Below, piece by piece: positions 22,182-31,609 of a DNA stretch of 64,000 bases. The stretch spans positions 186,001 through 250,000 of the forward strand of contig JAVBKY010000003.1 in the NCBI GenBank assembly GCA_031553765.1. Direction: 5' to 3'. Positions within the stretch are counted from its first letter, which is position 1. The number at the start of each line of letters is the position of its first letter. Origin of the DNA: JAITMY01 sp031553765. Lineage in GTDB: Bacteria; Bacteroidota; Bacteroidia; Bacteroidales; UBA932. The position numbers and the translations under genes are program-made. The notes under the pieces were generated by a model, which saw only the letters and a list, made by a program, of their open reading frames with translations, made no database searches and was not told the DNA's origin.

Positions 22182-24962
22182 ATGAAACACCCATTCATAG
22201 TATACCTAAAAAATAAAACATCCCTGAAGTTTGAATACAAAAGAGATGTTTCAACCGTCGTTCGTACCGGCAACGGATACCGTATTACTTTTAATAGTGG
22301 AAAAAGTTATAACTATGGAACTGATAGAGTGCGATACTATCCGTTTGTATCGACACGAGAAAATGTGCGTATATATGAGAATGGCAAGCTAAATAAAGCA
22401 TACAGTACGGTTGATAGCTATGGTCGCTATTTGATTTTCCGAAATGGAGATAATTGCTCTTGTCCGATTGAGAATAGTTCTAAGATTGAAATTTGTAGTA
22501 TCAAAAAGGATACACATCAAGCGGAATCAATTATTGATTACTTCAAAGAGATACTGAAAAAATCAGGAGGAGTGTCGTTTGATATTCCATCTGAAGAAAC
22601 AGAGAATAAAAATCCGAATCAAGTTAGCTCTGAAATCTTGCTCAAGGCTCTTGATAGTATAGATATACAAGAATCAAGGTCTGCGCTATCCAACTATATT
22701 GATGGAACCAACCCTGCCATTAGCACTCCCCAACAAACACTAATCTATCCTTTCGGGTGCAACGAAAGTCAGAAGCTGGCGGTGGAGGCTACTCTTAGGA
22801 ATGGCATAAGCATAGTAGAAGGCCCTCCGGGGACAGGTAAAACTCAAACAATACTGAATATAATAGCCAACCTTATTGTACAGAACAAAACTGTCGCCAT
22901 TGTTTCAAATAATAATTCTGCGGTATTCAATGTGCGAGAAAAGTTAGAGAAATATGGCTATGAAATGGTTGTGGCATCGCTTGGAAATAACGAGAATAAG
23001 GCCTCATTCTTCGACAGTATTATAGAGCAAACAGTCAATCCTGATTTTGAAATTTCAAAAGAGCGATTGACAAAAGCAATGAATGAGGTTCAGGATTTGG
23101 ATTCCATACTAACAAAGTGTTTTCAGTCTCGAAATAAATTAGCCAACTTAAAGACAGAATTATCAGATGCCGAAATAGAATTTAGCCATATAAAAGCAGA
23201 GCAGCCACTCAATCAAGATGTAAAATCCATGCTTGACAAGAAATTCCGCCGCCATTGGAATTTTGGGAAAGTTCTGAAGTTGAAAGATTTGCTATCATCC
23301 ATTGACCTTAAAAACAAGCTGTCCATAATAAACAAGCTGCGGTTTGTTCTGCAATATGGCTTCTTTGACCTGAGTAGTGTTAGCCGGTACGGTGAGGAGT
23401 TGCACGTTTATGCTAATCACAAATTCTACGAATTATACATAGCAAAAATAGAAACCGAAATCTTAGACATTGAAAGTTGGTTGGCAGCCAACCATGAAGA
23501 GACTAACCTCAAGTGTTTTATTGAGACATCTAAAGAGATATTCAATGGCATACTATTTGAAAAATATAACCATTTAGATAAAGTAACGTTTACTAAAGAA
23601 GATTACCGTAAGCAATTTGATGATTTTACAAAACATTATCCGGTAATCCTAAGCTCTACGCTCTCGCTGCACACAAGTATTCCAAAAGGGTATCTTTTTG
23701 ATTACCTGATTATAGATGAATCCTCACAAGTAGATATTATAAAGTCTGCCGTATGTTTTTCGTGCTGTCGAAATGTGGTGGTGGTCGGAGACAGCATGCA
23801 GCTGAACCACATTGTAGATAAACAGAGCGAAAAAGCGGCAGAACAGCTTCAAGTTGAGTACAACATTGCTCCTGCATATGATTATGTCAAACAAAATATT
23901 TTGAACTCGCTGAAAAGCTTACATGGAGATAACGTAAAGTCTGTTCTGCTAAAAGAGCATTACAGGTGCCATCCTACGATTATTGGATTCTGCAATAAGA
24001 AGTACTACAATAACCAGCTAGTTGTTATGACCAGCGGTAGTAATCATCCGTTCAGAATCATTGAGACAAATATAGCTGGCGGAAGGGATAGACACAATCA
24101 AAAACAGATAGACGAAACGGATGACTACATCCGTGAAAACTATGCTGCGGATTACACGAAAGTCGGAGTTATTGCGCCGTATAGGAGGCACGCAGATATG
24201 CTGCAAAAACAGCTGCCGGATGGAGCAGAAGCAGACACTATACATAAATTCCAAGGGCGTGAAAAGGATGTGATTATATTTAATACGGTTAAAGGCAAGA
24301 TAGACTCATTTATTGACAATCCTAACCTGATAAATGTTGCCGTATCAAGAGCCGTTAAAGAGTTTATTGTGGTAAAACCTGAGTCAATGGAGCTACCTCA
24401 CGGAACTAATATTGGTGATTTGATACGCTATATATGCTATACCACCGACCCGAATGAAACGATTGTTAAAGGTCGCGTCCGTTCCGTTTTCGACCTTCTG
24501 TATAAAGAGTACAACAAGGTATTAGTATCGTTTCTTTCATCGAACAAAAATATAAAAGGGTCTGCCGCAGAAATTATTATTCACAAGCTATTGAGTGAGG
24601 ATCAACTATTAAATAATGCTCAGTTCTCATCTGTGGATATGGTCAAAGAGTATAGGCTTAGAGACCTTATTCGGGATTTTCAACCATTTTCCGAAGATGA
24701 AATCAGGTTTATTAGGAATAATTCAAGAATAGATTTTCTCCTGTATAACAAGATTGACAAAACTCCCATCCTTGCTATTGAGGTGGACGGGGTATCATTC
24801 CATGAAAATGAGTTGCAGCAGGAAAGGGACAATAAGAAGAACCATATTCTGGAGGTTATCGGACTTCAACTGCTTAGGTTATCAACCGATGGGCACAATG
24901 AGGAGGCGAGGATAATTGAAAGGTTAAGCGCTGCAATGGGTTGGGTTGATTGTTTGAAATAG
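22182..24962 (+). CDS. SF1 (UPF1-like) helicase with C-terminal nuclease-like domain
   Basis: A 926-residue single gene on the plus strand. After an N-terminal beta-rich region of about 110 residues comes a superfamily 1B helicase of the AAA_11/AAA_12 (COG1112) type: VEGPPGTGKTQTI (Walker A, about 212-224), YLIIDESSQVD (motif II), VVVGDSMQLNH, LKEHYRCHP and DTIHKFQGREKDV. The last 90 residues (SRIDFLLYNKID, then LAIEVDGVSFH and a late LLRLSTDG) resemble a DUF2726-type PD-(D/E)XK nuclease. Helicase-nuclease fusions of this type are frequent in defence islands. The ATG at 22164 would add six residues. Confidence 0.75.
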   Translation: MKHPFIVYLKNKTSLKFEYKRDVSTVVRTGNGYRITFNSGKSYNYGTDRVRYYPFVSTRENVRIYENGKLNKAYSTVDSYGRYLIFRNGDNCSCPIENSSKIEICSIKKDTHQAESIIDYFKEILKKSGGVSFDIPSEETENKNPNQVSSEILLKALDSIDIQESRSALSNYIDGTNPAISTPQQTLIYPFGCNESQKLAVEATLRNGISIVEGPPGTGKTQTILNIIANLIVQNKTVAIVSNNNSAVFNVREKLEKYGYEMVVASLGNNENKASFFDSIIEQTVNPDFEISKERLTKAMNEVQDLDSILTKCFQSRNKLANLKTELSDAEIEFSHIKAEQPLNQDVKSMLDKKFRRHWNFGKVLKLKDLLSSIDLKNKLSIINKLRFVLQYGFFDLSSVSRYGEELHVYANHKFYELYIAKIETEILDIESWLAANHEETNLKCFIETSKEIFNGILFEKYNHLDKVTFTKEDYRKQFDDFTKHYPVILSSTLSLHTSIPKGYLFDYLIIDESSQVDIIKSAVCFSCCRNVVVVGDSMQLNHIVDKQSEKAAEQLQVEYNIAPAYDYVKQNILNSLKSLHGDNVKSVLLKEHYRCHPTIIGFCNKKYYNNQLVVMTSGSNHPFRIIETNIAGGRDRHNQKQIDETDDYIRENYAADYTKVGVIAPYRRHADMLQKQLPDGAEADTIHKFQGREKDVIIFNTVKGKIDSFIDNPNLINVAVSRAVKEFIVVKPESMELPHGTNIGDLIRYICYTTDPNETIVKGRVRSVFDLLYKEYNKVLVSFLSSNKNIKGSAAEIIIHKLLSEDQLLNNAQFSSVDMVKEYRLRDLIRDFQPFSEDEIRFIRNNSRIDFLLYNKIDKTPILAIEVDGVSFHENELQQERDNKKNHILEVIGLQLLRLSTDGHNEEARIIERLSAAMGWVDCLK

Positions 24963-25132
24963 TTTGATGCCGCCCTGAAATTCGATACCGATTATAATGT
25001 CGTTTTTGATTTTCCTGAGAAGAAAGGGAAAAAAGTAAAGAAAGCCTGCATTTTTGACACAAAGTTCCGGTCTTAATGATTCTATCGTTATTACTGTGGA
25101 TTTTAGTGGTGGCCTCGCCGAAGCTTTTTGCT
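24963..25132. other. Gap between converging genes
   Basis: No gene, repeat or strong hairpin is visible in these 170 bases between the 3' ends of the helicase gene and the leftward CoiA-like gene. Confidence 0.5.
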
Positions 25133-26770
25133 TTAATAAAATATCTCCATAAATAAGTCCTTTATGGCATCTTCGCAATCATAGTTTTGTGCCGGATTTT
25201 CTTGGTAAAGTTTTTGAAGTTTGTCTTGAAATGTACCTTTTTTATCCAGTTTTATGAGATTATCCCATATTCCGTACTTTTTAAATGCCAATTCGATATA
25301 CTCCCAATACTCTTTATAATGTTCAGCAGCATTATTGGCAAATGCTACCCATGCGTTGGAAGGATATCCGAAACCTGTAATTTGATTTAACTTGGCTGAT
25401 TGTATAGTCAAAAATATGTTGGGATGATAAAAAATAGAATCTACATATTCTCTGCCTTCTAACCTGTTGGCAAGTTCATAAAGAGTAAGTTCCCTTTCTT
25501 GATTTTTTGAGGATGTCGCTTTTACAGCATTTCTGTCTTCATCAGTTAATTCATATCCTCGTTTAAATAAGCCGACCATAAGGCCAGTCGAGTGATTCAG
25601 AAGTCTTGGAAATGCACTTATTTCGTTCGCATCTTTTCGATTTACGTCTAACTCGATTGAGGTGCAACTTAATATGAAGTTCAGAAAAGCATATTCGGCA
25701 TTGTCATCTATCCAATAACTCAATAATGGTTTTCCATCTCTTTCCCTGTTTTTCAAGTCTAACCTTTTATTGAGGATGTATAATTCGTATTCGTCAAGTT
25801 CTGCAATTTTTTCCTCTACTCTTACAAACGGATAATTTTTGGACTTCCTATCATATATATCTTTAATAATTTGATTGGCTGTTTGTAATGCCCGTTCATA
25901 CTTTCTTCGTTCCCGCTCTTTTTGTTCTTCTTCCTTTAATTGCTTGGCTATTTGCTTTTGCCTACCCTCCAACTTACCCCTTTCTTTCCCATAGTTATAG
26001 TAGTATATTTGAAAACTTTCGTAATCAAATTTCACATCGCTTAATGCTAAAGACCTTGATGTCCACTTGCACCGCAGGTTATTTTCTTTGGTTAAGAAGG
26101 CTTGTTTGTAATTGCACAAAAACCTAAACTCATCAGCGGTTTCATCCAATTTAAAGAAGTTCTCGCATTCGGTCAGGTATTTTATGTCTCTCTTAAATGA
26201 ATGTTTTTCATGATCGAAATTGTCAAGAATCCAAATCAGGAAGATTCCATGCTTTTTGTAAAACTCTGTTCTACTAAGGATGTACCGCAATGACAATTCG
26301 GATAACTGTATTTCAAAAGCTATCTCTTTATCATAGTATTTACAATACACATCGGGGCGGCGTTTATCCCGATCTTTTATGATAAATCTATTGTCTATTG
26401 CGATGGATGCGACATCTACGCCTTCAACTTTCGACAATTTTGCTGCGATTTTATTTTTAAGTTCCTTATGCCTGTCGCTCTCCTTCGCAATCAACGCCTT
26501 ATTAAACTTATCAATATCCTCAGGCGACAAATCTAATTCACTTAGGCTGCAATAATCATGATTAGGCAGATGCTTAAAATGTAATCGGTCGTATTTACTT
26601 GAAGAAACAGTCAGTTTTTGCTCGCATTCAAAACATCCCAACTCATATCGGTCAAGGGCATTATCTTTCCTTACCTCAAAACCTTCGGGCTTATTTTTAA
26701 AAATCTCATCGGCATCAAAAGTTTCTCCTGATATTTTATCAACAGCATATTTGATTGTTCGTTCACGCAT
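25133..26770 (-). CDS. CoiA-like / DUF6035 nuclease-like protein
   Basis: A 545-residue protein. An N-terminal cysteine/histidine cluster (CFECEQKL, HFKHLPNHDYC) could bind zinc. It is followed by KRRPDVYCKYYD and IAFEIQLSELSLRYILSRTEFY (about 130-175), the restriction-endonuclease-like core of competence protein CoiA and DUF6035 proteins. A charged coiled-coil segment (about 270-300) and an unassigned C-terminal half follow. It begins 24 bases after the ImmA/IrrE gene, so it is probably the last gene of that operon. CoiA itself acts on incoming DNA in competence; here a defence nuclease seems more likely. Confidence 0.65.
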   Translation of the reverse strand: MRERTIKYAVDKISGETFDADEIFKNKPEGFEVRKDNALDRYELGCFECEQKLTVSSSKYDRLHFKHLPNHDYCSLSELDLSPEDIDKFNKALIAKESDRHKELKNKIAAKLSKVEGVDVASIAIDNRFIIKDRDKRRPDVYCKYYDKEIAFEIQLSELSLRYILSRTEFYKKHGIFLIWILDNFDHEKHSFKRDIKYLTECENFFKLDETADEFRFLCNYKQAFLTKENNLRCKWTSRSLALSDVKFDYESFQIYYYNYGKERGKLEGRQKQIAKQLKEEEQKERERRKYERALQTANQIIKDIYDRKSKNYPFVRVEEKIAELDEYELYILNKRLDLKNRERDGKPLLSYWIDDNAEYAFLNFILSCTSIELDVNRKDANEISAFPRLLNHSTGLMVGLFKRGYELTDEDRNAVKATSSKNQERELTLYELANRLEGREYVDSIFYHPNIFLTIQSAKLNQITGFGYPSNAWVAFANNAAEHYKEYWEYIELAFKKYGIWDNLIKLDKKGTFQDKLQKLYQENPAQNYDCEDAIKDLFMEIFY

Positions 26771-26794
26771 ATTTACTTGGAAAGAAAAGGAAAA

Positions 26795-27589
26795 TTAATC
26801 CTCCCAGAAAAGACTCAATGCTGAATTTTCATGAGTGATACAATGTTCATAAAACTTTTTTTGCAGGTCTTCATCCTTGACATAGTTAAAACAATCTATA
26901 GCCCAGACTTGCTCTGTTCTAAAGACATCAGCAACATTGTTATTATTAAAGTAATCTCCCATTACAGTGTTTGGTGGTACAGTTTTATCATAAAGTAACC
27001 ATTTGTAAGGGAAATCTTCACTGGAGTAAGACCATTTTATAATATTGTTTTCCGCGTATACTACTAAAAGAGGGCAATTCCCAATATCTGCAAATCTTAA
27101 TGCACATGCAGTCCTACTCACTTTATATTCAGATCTCAATAAATCAATCACCTCAATGCCAAATTTTCTATTTTGGATATCTTTACAAAAACGTTCTTCG
27201 GGCATTAATAAGCATGCCGCAAAATAATCAGCTTCCCTCTCTATAGATAAAAATTGGGCTTTATTGGTATGAGAAGGATGTGGCTGCAATAATCCATTTT
27301 TCAAACCAATTCTATGTGTATCAATAAAATAATGACCAAGTTCATGCGCTAATGTAAATCTACCTCTTTCTTTATCCACTCGATTACCATTGTCCAAATT
27401 AAGGTGTATATAAAAATTGCCTTTATCAAAAATGGTCATTCCATCAAAAGTATTTTTCTCATAATTGTCATAAAATACTTCTAACATCTCATCTGCAACA
27501 ATTTTTTCAAGTGGAATGATTTTCTCATCAAACTGTAAGGCAATAAACTCCGCCAATTTTTTAATTCTTGGATTATTCTTCTTTGTCAT
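26795..27589 (-). CDS. ImmA/IrrE-family metallopeptidase
   Basis: A 264-residue zinc protease. The active site is LAHELGHYFIDTHR (HExxH) with a downstream EREADYFAACLLMPEE glutamate, as in ImmA/IrrE proteins, which cleave repressors or regulators to switch on target genes. ImmA/IrrE proteins usually pair with an XRE repressor; here the upstream partner looks like a sigma factor. The start overlaps the preceding gene by 17 bases. Confidence 0.85.
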   Translation of the reverse strand: MTKKNNPRIKKLAEFIALQFDEKIIPLEKIVADEMLEVFYDNYEKNTFDGMTIFDKGNFYIHLNLDNGNRVDKERGRFTLAHELGHYFIDTHRIGLKNGLLQPHPSHTNKAQFLSIEREADYFAACLLMPEERFCKDIQNRKFGIEVIDLLRSEYKVSRTACALRFADIGNCPLLVVYAENNIIKWSYSSEDFPYKWLLYDKTVPPNTVMGDYFNNNNVADVFRTEQVWAIDCFNYVKDEDLQKKFYEHCITHENSALSLFWED

Positions 27590-27920
27590 CGTTGTTTTTG
27601 CGATGTTTTTTAGTCATTTTATCAAGAATATGCTTAGGAATTTCCTGCCCTTTCCGGGCAACCATTTTCAATTCTTCGATCTCACTATTCAATTCGTCAA
27701 CTTTGCCTATACTAAACACTTTTGTACCACCGGAACAAACATTTCCTTCAATTATAGACTTTGCATCAATTGAAGCATCTTTTAACTTGAAGTCATAATC
27801 CGCATACAGTTTATTAAACCTTGCAAGCTCCAATTCATTTGTTGGAAATAAGAATCCCGTAGAACGAAACCATTCTTCTAAATTCCGATTATTGATTTTA
27901 TTTTTATTATTTGTTCCCAT
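27573..27920 (-). CDS. Hypothetical protein between sigma-like and ImmA/IrrE genes
   Basis: A 115-residue polar protein that I do not recognise. It begins with an Asn/Lys-rich stretch, has a predicted helical segment ending in ELNSEIEELKMVARKG, and finishes in a basic and acidic tail (KMTKKHRKNNDDKEE). No membrane segment or cysteine cluster. It overlaps both neighbours (14 and 17 bases), so it belongs to the same transcript and may be a linker, anti-sigma or protease substrate. Confidence 0.6.
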   Translation of the reverse strand: MGTNNKNKINNRNLEEWFRSTGFLFPTNELELARFNKLYADYDFKLKDASIDAKSIIEGNVCSGGTKVFSIGKVDELNSEIEELKMVARKGQEIPKHILDKMTKKHRKNNDDKEE

Positions 27921-28584
27921 TTACTTTATCTATATAATTGGTTACAAGATCAGTTGCTTCTTTTTTATAAACTCCAATCGAAGAATGTGTTAACTCTAAT
28001 TGCTCTTGTAATTTTTTACTAACAGAACGAGGTATGTTTTTTCCTTTTTCGGGTTTATATGCCAGATACGTAAAATAAATTATTCTATGTTTTTGTGAAA
28101 GTCCTTGTAGTATTCTTTCCAAAAAACTTAAATTTTCCTTTAATTCCTTTTGTTTCTCAAGGTTCTCTGGAGCATAGACATAAACAAGTGTATCTACATT
28201 TTCTATTAATGACAAATCTTCCTCTTCTGTAGGTTGTACACATGTATCTCTATCTTTAAAAAGGAGTATTTGAGTGGACAGAATTTTGTACATCCAAAAA
28301 AGAATTGCTTTATCAACATTTTTCGTGTTTGCCTTTTTCATATCAAAAGTATGAGCATTCTTCCATACTTTATCAAAAGTGCATGTTGCCGCTAAAAAAG
28401 CTACTGCTTCATTATATTCAAATTTAGAACATTGAATTTCAGATTTTTGCAATATGTCTCGTTGGTATCGGTCACGGAATACATGGAATGCTAACTCCGC
28501 TTCATTGGGAAACTCATCTTTGAATGAGATATACTCCAACAATTCAGAACCAACCATATTTTCAAAATCAATTTTTTCTGTCAT
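27907..28584 (-). CDS. Sigma-70-like regulator
   Basis: A 225-residue protein (ATG at 28584; ATG at 28599 also possible). The C-terminal 60 residues (LSQKHRIIYFTYLAYKPEKG, then an LTHSSIGVYKKEATDLV helix) look like sigma region 4 with its helix-turn-helix. The N-terminal part (ELAFHVFRDRYQRDI) resembles region 2, with a long acidic insert between. A sigma or sigma-derived protein in one operon with an ImmA/IrrE protease suggests proteolytic control of transcription. The similarity is from pattern only; no profile was run. Confidence 0.5.
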   Translation of the reverse strand: MTEKIDFENMVGSELLEYISFKDEFPNEAELAFHVFRDRYQRDILQKSEIQCSKFEYNEAVAFLAATCTFDKVWKNAHTFDMKKANTKNVDKAILFWMYKILSTQILLFKDRDTCVQPTEEEDLSLIENVDTLVYVYAPENLEKQKELKENLSFLERILQGLSQKHRIIYFTYLAYKPEKGKNIPRSVSKKLQEQLELTHSSIGVYKKEATDLVTNYIDKVNGNK

Positions 28585-28619
28585 TACATCACTTTTCATA
28601 CATATACTAAAAGCGTTAC

Positions 28620-28637
28620 TAACGGAATTGGTATATA
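28620..28637 (+). repeat. Direct repeat taacggaattggtatata, copy 1
   Basis: Repeats 82 bp away at 28702-28719 (taacggaataagtatata, 16 of 18 identical) within the spacer between the divergent sigma-like and CBASS operons. May be a promoter element for the sigma-like protein or a regulator site. Confidence 0.45.
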
Positions 28638-28660
28638 ACTGAAGGGATACCAATATTCTG

Positions 28661-28668
28661 CAAATATA
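28661..28668 (-). promoter_or_regulatory. Promoter of the sigma-like operon (-7 box TATATTTG)
   Basis: Leftward TATATTTG fits TAnnTTTG and gives a leader of about 70 bases to the ATG at 28584. Confidence 0.45.
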
Positions 28669-28701
28669 AACATAATGTTGTGAATAGGTAGAGGTTTATC
28701 C

Positions 28702-28719
28702 TAACGGAATAAGTATATA
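28702..28719 (+). repeat. Direct repeat taacggaataagtatata, copy 2
   Basis: Second copy of the 18-bp repeat, about 33 bases before the ATG of the first CBASS gene. Confidence 0.45.
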
Positions 28720-28751
28720 ATAAAATGATAATGAATAAAATAGATATATAA

Positions 28752-29876
28752 ATGAGCGTAACAAGTATTAGTCAAAAAAATAGAAACCTTCTGTGGGCAA
28801 TCTCCGCAGGAAGATGTCAATATGAAGGTTGTAATAAAGTGCTGCATACGGATATTTTAACCAAGAAAAAATACAACAGTGCTTACATTGCCCATATTGT
28901 TGCCGATGAGCCTGATGGGCCAAGAGGCGATGTGCTGCGGTCAAAAATTTTGGCTGATAATATTGAGAATCTGATGCTATTATGCGATGAATGCCATCGA
29001 AGAATAGATATAAACGATGTAGCAGGTAATCCTGAATCTCGATTATTAGTAATGAAACGACAACACGAAGAACGCATCAGGCGAATAACGAATATTGCTC
29101 CAAATATGTCCAGTGAAATAATTCTGTATGGGGCAAATATCGGCACAAATAATTCTCCTTTGTCCTATCAATTGGCAAGTGAAGCCTTGTTATACGATTA
29201 TTACCCTGCAAATGATTACCCGATTGAATTAGGGCTAAAAAATGCTCCTTTTACGGACGATGCGGATACTTATTGGGTGGCAGAAGAAACTAATTTGCTC
29301 ACACAGTTCAATCAGAAAATAAAACCTCGGTTGATGCAAGGTAACACCGACCACTATTCCGTGTTTGCCATTGCACCACAACCGTTGCTTATAAAGTTCG
29401 GGGTTCTGCTGAACGATTTGAATAATGTAAAAGTATATCAAAAGCATAGGGAACCTTCTACATGGAAGTGGCAAGCAACCTCGCCTGATATTGAATATAC
29501 TTTTCGCGAGCCAGCTGACAAAACGAAAGTTCCCGTACTTGTATTTAGTTTGAGTGCGACTGTAACGCATGATAGAATACAAAAAATATTAGGCAACAAT
29601 GCAAGTGTATGGGAAATCACAATAAGTGGTGCACCCAACAACGATTTCTTAAAAACGGAAGCGTTACTATCCGATTTTCGTTGCATAGTTCGACATGCCT
29701 TCGATAAAATCAAATCGCATCATGGCTGTACAGAACTACATATTTTTCCTGCTATGCCCGTTTCTGCATCCGTTGAATTAGGTCGAGTATGGATGCCCAA
29801 AGTCGATATGCCTATGGTAATATATGATGCGAATAAGGGGAAGAACGATTTCTATAAGACAATAACAATAAATTAA
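28752..29876 (+). CDS. cap5: CBASS effector: HNH nuclease-SAVED protein (Cap5-like)
   Basis: A 374-residue effector. The N-terminal 110 residues are an HNH nuclease: GRCQYEGCNK, then YIAHIVADEPDGPRG and NLMLLCDECHRRID, with paired cysteines and a catalytic histidine. The C-terminal 220 residues are a SAVED domain (PVLVFSLSATV, LHIFPAMPVSASVELGRVW), which binds cyclic oligonucleotides made by the CD-NTase. Ligand binding would trigger unspecific DNA cutting and abort infection. It is first in the CBASS operon, six bases before the cyclase gene. Confidence 0.9.
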   Translation: MSVTSISQKNRNLLWAISAGRCQYEGCNKVLHTDILTKKKYNSAYIAHIVADEPDGPRGDVLRSKILADNIENLMLLCDECHRRIDINDVAGNPESRLLVMKRQHEERIRRITNIAPNMSSEIILYGANIGTNNSPLSYQLASEALLYDYYPANDYPIELGLKNAPFTDDADTYWVAEETNLLTQFNQKIKPRLMQGNTDHYSVFAIAPQPLLIKFGVLLNDLNNVKVYQKHREPSTWKWQATSPDIEYTFREPADKTKVPVLVFSLSATVTHDRIQKILGNNASVWEITISGAPNNDFLKTEALLSDFRCIVRHAFDKIKSHHGCTELHIFPAMPVSASVELGRVWMPKVDMPMVIYDANKGKNDFYKTITIN

Positions 29877-29882
29877 TTAGAT

Positions 29883-31109
29883 ATGCTGACACAAGAAGAA
29901 AACAAACAGTTTAGCGAAATTTTGGAAACGCTCGGCGAAACATTGGACATCACAGAAACCCAATATAAAGCCGCAGTTAGTAGTTATGGTGCAGTAGGTG
30001 AATGGTTGGCGAAGCCCGAATCATCACTTGCGCCATATAAACCAGTCATTCGTCCGCAAGGCTCATTCATGCTCGGAACGATGATTAAACCTGTATGCGA
30101 AGATGACGAATTGGATATTGATTTGGTGTGTGAACTAACAGGTAAAAACCCCCAATGGGCGCAATGCCACCTTAAACAAGTAGTTGGAAATCGGCTCAAA
30201 GCCAACGAAACTTATAAAAATATGCTTGATAAGGAGGGGCGAAGATGTTGGACGTTGTTATATGCCGACAGTGCCAAATATCACATGGATATACTTCCGA
30301 GTATTGTTAACAGTGGATACAACATAGTACTTGAAAAAGCATTTTCTGCCACTGCATTGGATAAGAATTACGAATCGTTGGCAATACGTATTACCGATAA
30401 TAAGCAAGAGAACTATTATACGGATACAGTTGTCGAAAACTGGATGAAAAGCAATCCATTCGGCTATGGTAGGTGGTTCTTCAATGTAGCCTATGTTACC
30501 ACGTTGCGTAAATCTATGATTCTATCGGAAGCCGTAAATCCTGTTCCAAAGTATAGTAAAGAAAAACTGCCCCTTCAACGGGTTGTTCAAATTCTGAAAC
30601 GACATCGGGATATGATGTTTAACGGGGATGAAGATAAACCTATTTCCATAATTATTACGACTTTGGCTTCAAAAGCATACGGCAAAGAAACATCTGTCAT
30701 AGACGCATTGACGAATGTGGTTACCAATATGCGGAACTACATCGAAAGCCGATATGACCCAAATACAGGCGAGTTCATTAAATGGGTTCCGAATCCCGTA
30801 AATCCCGAAGAAAACTTTGCGGATAAATGGGCAGAACACCCCCAACGAGAAAAGAATTTTTACAAATGGCTCGACCAAGTTGAGTATGACATACAAACCA
30901 TTCTTCAAAAGCGAGGTTTACAATATATTGCCGAAGCGATGAAAAAGCCTTTTGGTGAGCAGGCCGTTACTAAAACCTTTTCTACTTTGGGTGAAAGAAA
31001 TCTTAATCTTCGAGAAAGTGGGGCATTAAAAATGGCAGCAGGTACAGGTATTCTTAGCACTGTGGGGACTGTGGCCGCAGCAGCACACAATTTTCATGGG
31101 AATGACTAA
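29883..31109 (+). CDS. CBASS cyclase (CD-NTase)
   Basis: A 408-residue nucleotidyltransferase that senses infection and makes a cyclic di- or trinucleotide. The active site is RPQGSFMLGT (58-66) with EDDELDIDLV (D78 and D80), and a third aspartate in YHMDILPS (D136). The length and layout fit CD-NTases that accompany HNH-SAVED effectors; the clade and nucleotide product cannot be told by eye. The alanine-rich C-terminal tail (TVAAAAHNFHG) may be the site modified by the E2-like protein encoded next. Confidence 0.9.
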   Translation: MLTQEENKQFSEILETLGETLDITETQYKAAVSSYGAVGEWLAKPESSLAPYKPVIRPQGSFMLGTMIKPVCEDDELDIDLVCELTGKNPQWAQCHLKQVVGNRLKANETYKNMLDKEGRRCWTLLYADSAKYHMDILPSIVNSGYNIVLEKAFSATALDKNYESLAIRITDNKQENYYTDTVVENWMKSNPFGYGRWFFNVAYVTTLRKSMILSEAVNPVPKYSKEKLPLQRVVQILKRHRDMMFNGDEDKPISIIITTLASKAYGKETSVIDALTNVVTNMRNYIESRYDPNTGEFIKWVPNPVNPEENFADKWAEHPQREKNFYKWLDQVEYDIQTILQKRGLQYIAEAMKKPFGEQAVTKTFSTLGERNLNLRESGALKMAAGTGILSTVGTVAAAAHNFHGND

Positions 31110-31515
31110 GAAGAGACCTATTTCAATGTTTGCACAGGGGGGAATGCTTCGGCATTTTTTCCCTGATTCTACACTGAAAATAGTCAGGTTTGGGAAAGGA
31201 TTGATTTGGGAAGGAAAATTACAACCTTCCGAATTAAGTATGACTTATGATATAAGGATAGAATATAATATGGGCAAAGACCCTGATGTATATGTAATTA
31301 ATCCGAAACCTTTACTTTTAGCCAAAGATGCCACAAAACTACCGCATATTTACAGCCAAGAAAAACAACACCTCTGCATATATCATAGACGCATGAACGA
31401 GTGGAACGAGTGCAAAATGATTGCAAAAACAATTATTCCGTGGACAAGCGAGTGGTTACTTCATTATGAAATTTGGGTGGTCACTGGGACTTGGCATGGT
31501 GGCGGAATACATTAA
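31096..31515 (+). CDS. E2-like protein of a type II-short CBASS
   Basis: A 139-residue protein matching the standalone E2-like proteins of E1-less CBASS operons: HLCIYHRRMNEW (candidate catalytic Cys94), then IIPWTSEWLLHYEIW and GTWHGGGIH. Such E2 proteins have been reported to join the cyclase and regulate its activity. It overlaps the cyclase gene by 14 bases (an ATG at 31102 would overlap by 8). Confidence 0.8.
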   Translation: MGMTKKRPISMFAQGGMLRHFFPDSTLKIVRFGKGLIWEGKLQPSELSMTYDIRIEYNMGKDPDVYVINPKPLLLAKDATKLPHIYSQEKQHLCIYHRRMNEWNECKMIAKTIIPWTSEWLLHYEIWVVTGTWHGGGIH

Positions 31516-31609
31516 ATATGGTCATAAAAGTCAACCATATATGAGAATAGACTTTTAACAGGAATCAATTCACCTGTATTGTTCGGATTGAAAGCAAATT
31601 TTGAAAGTC

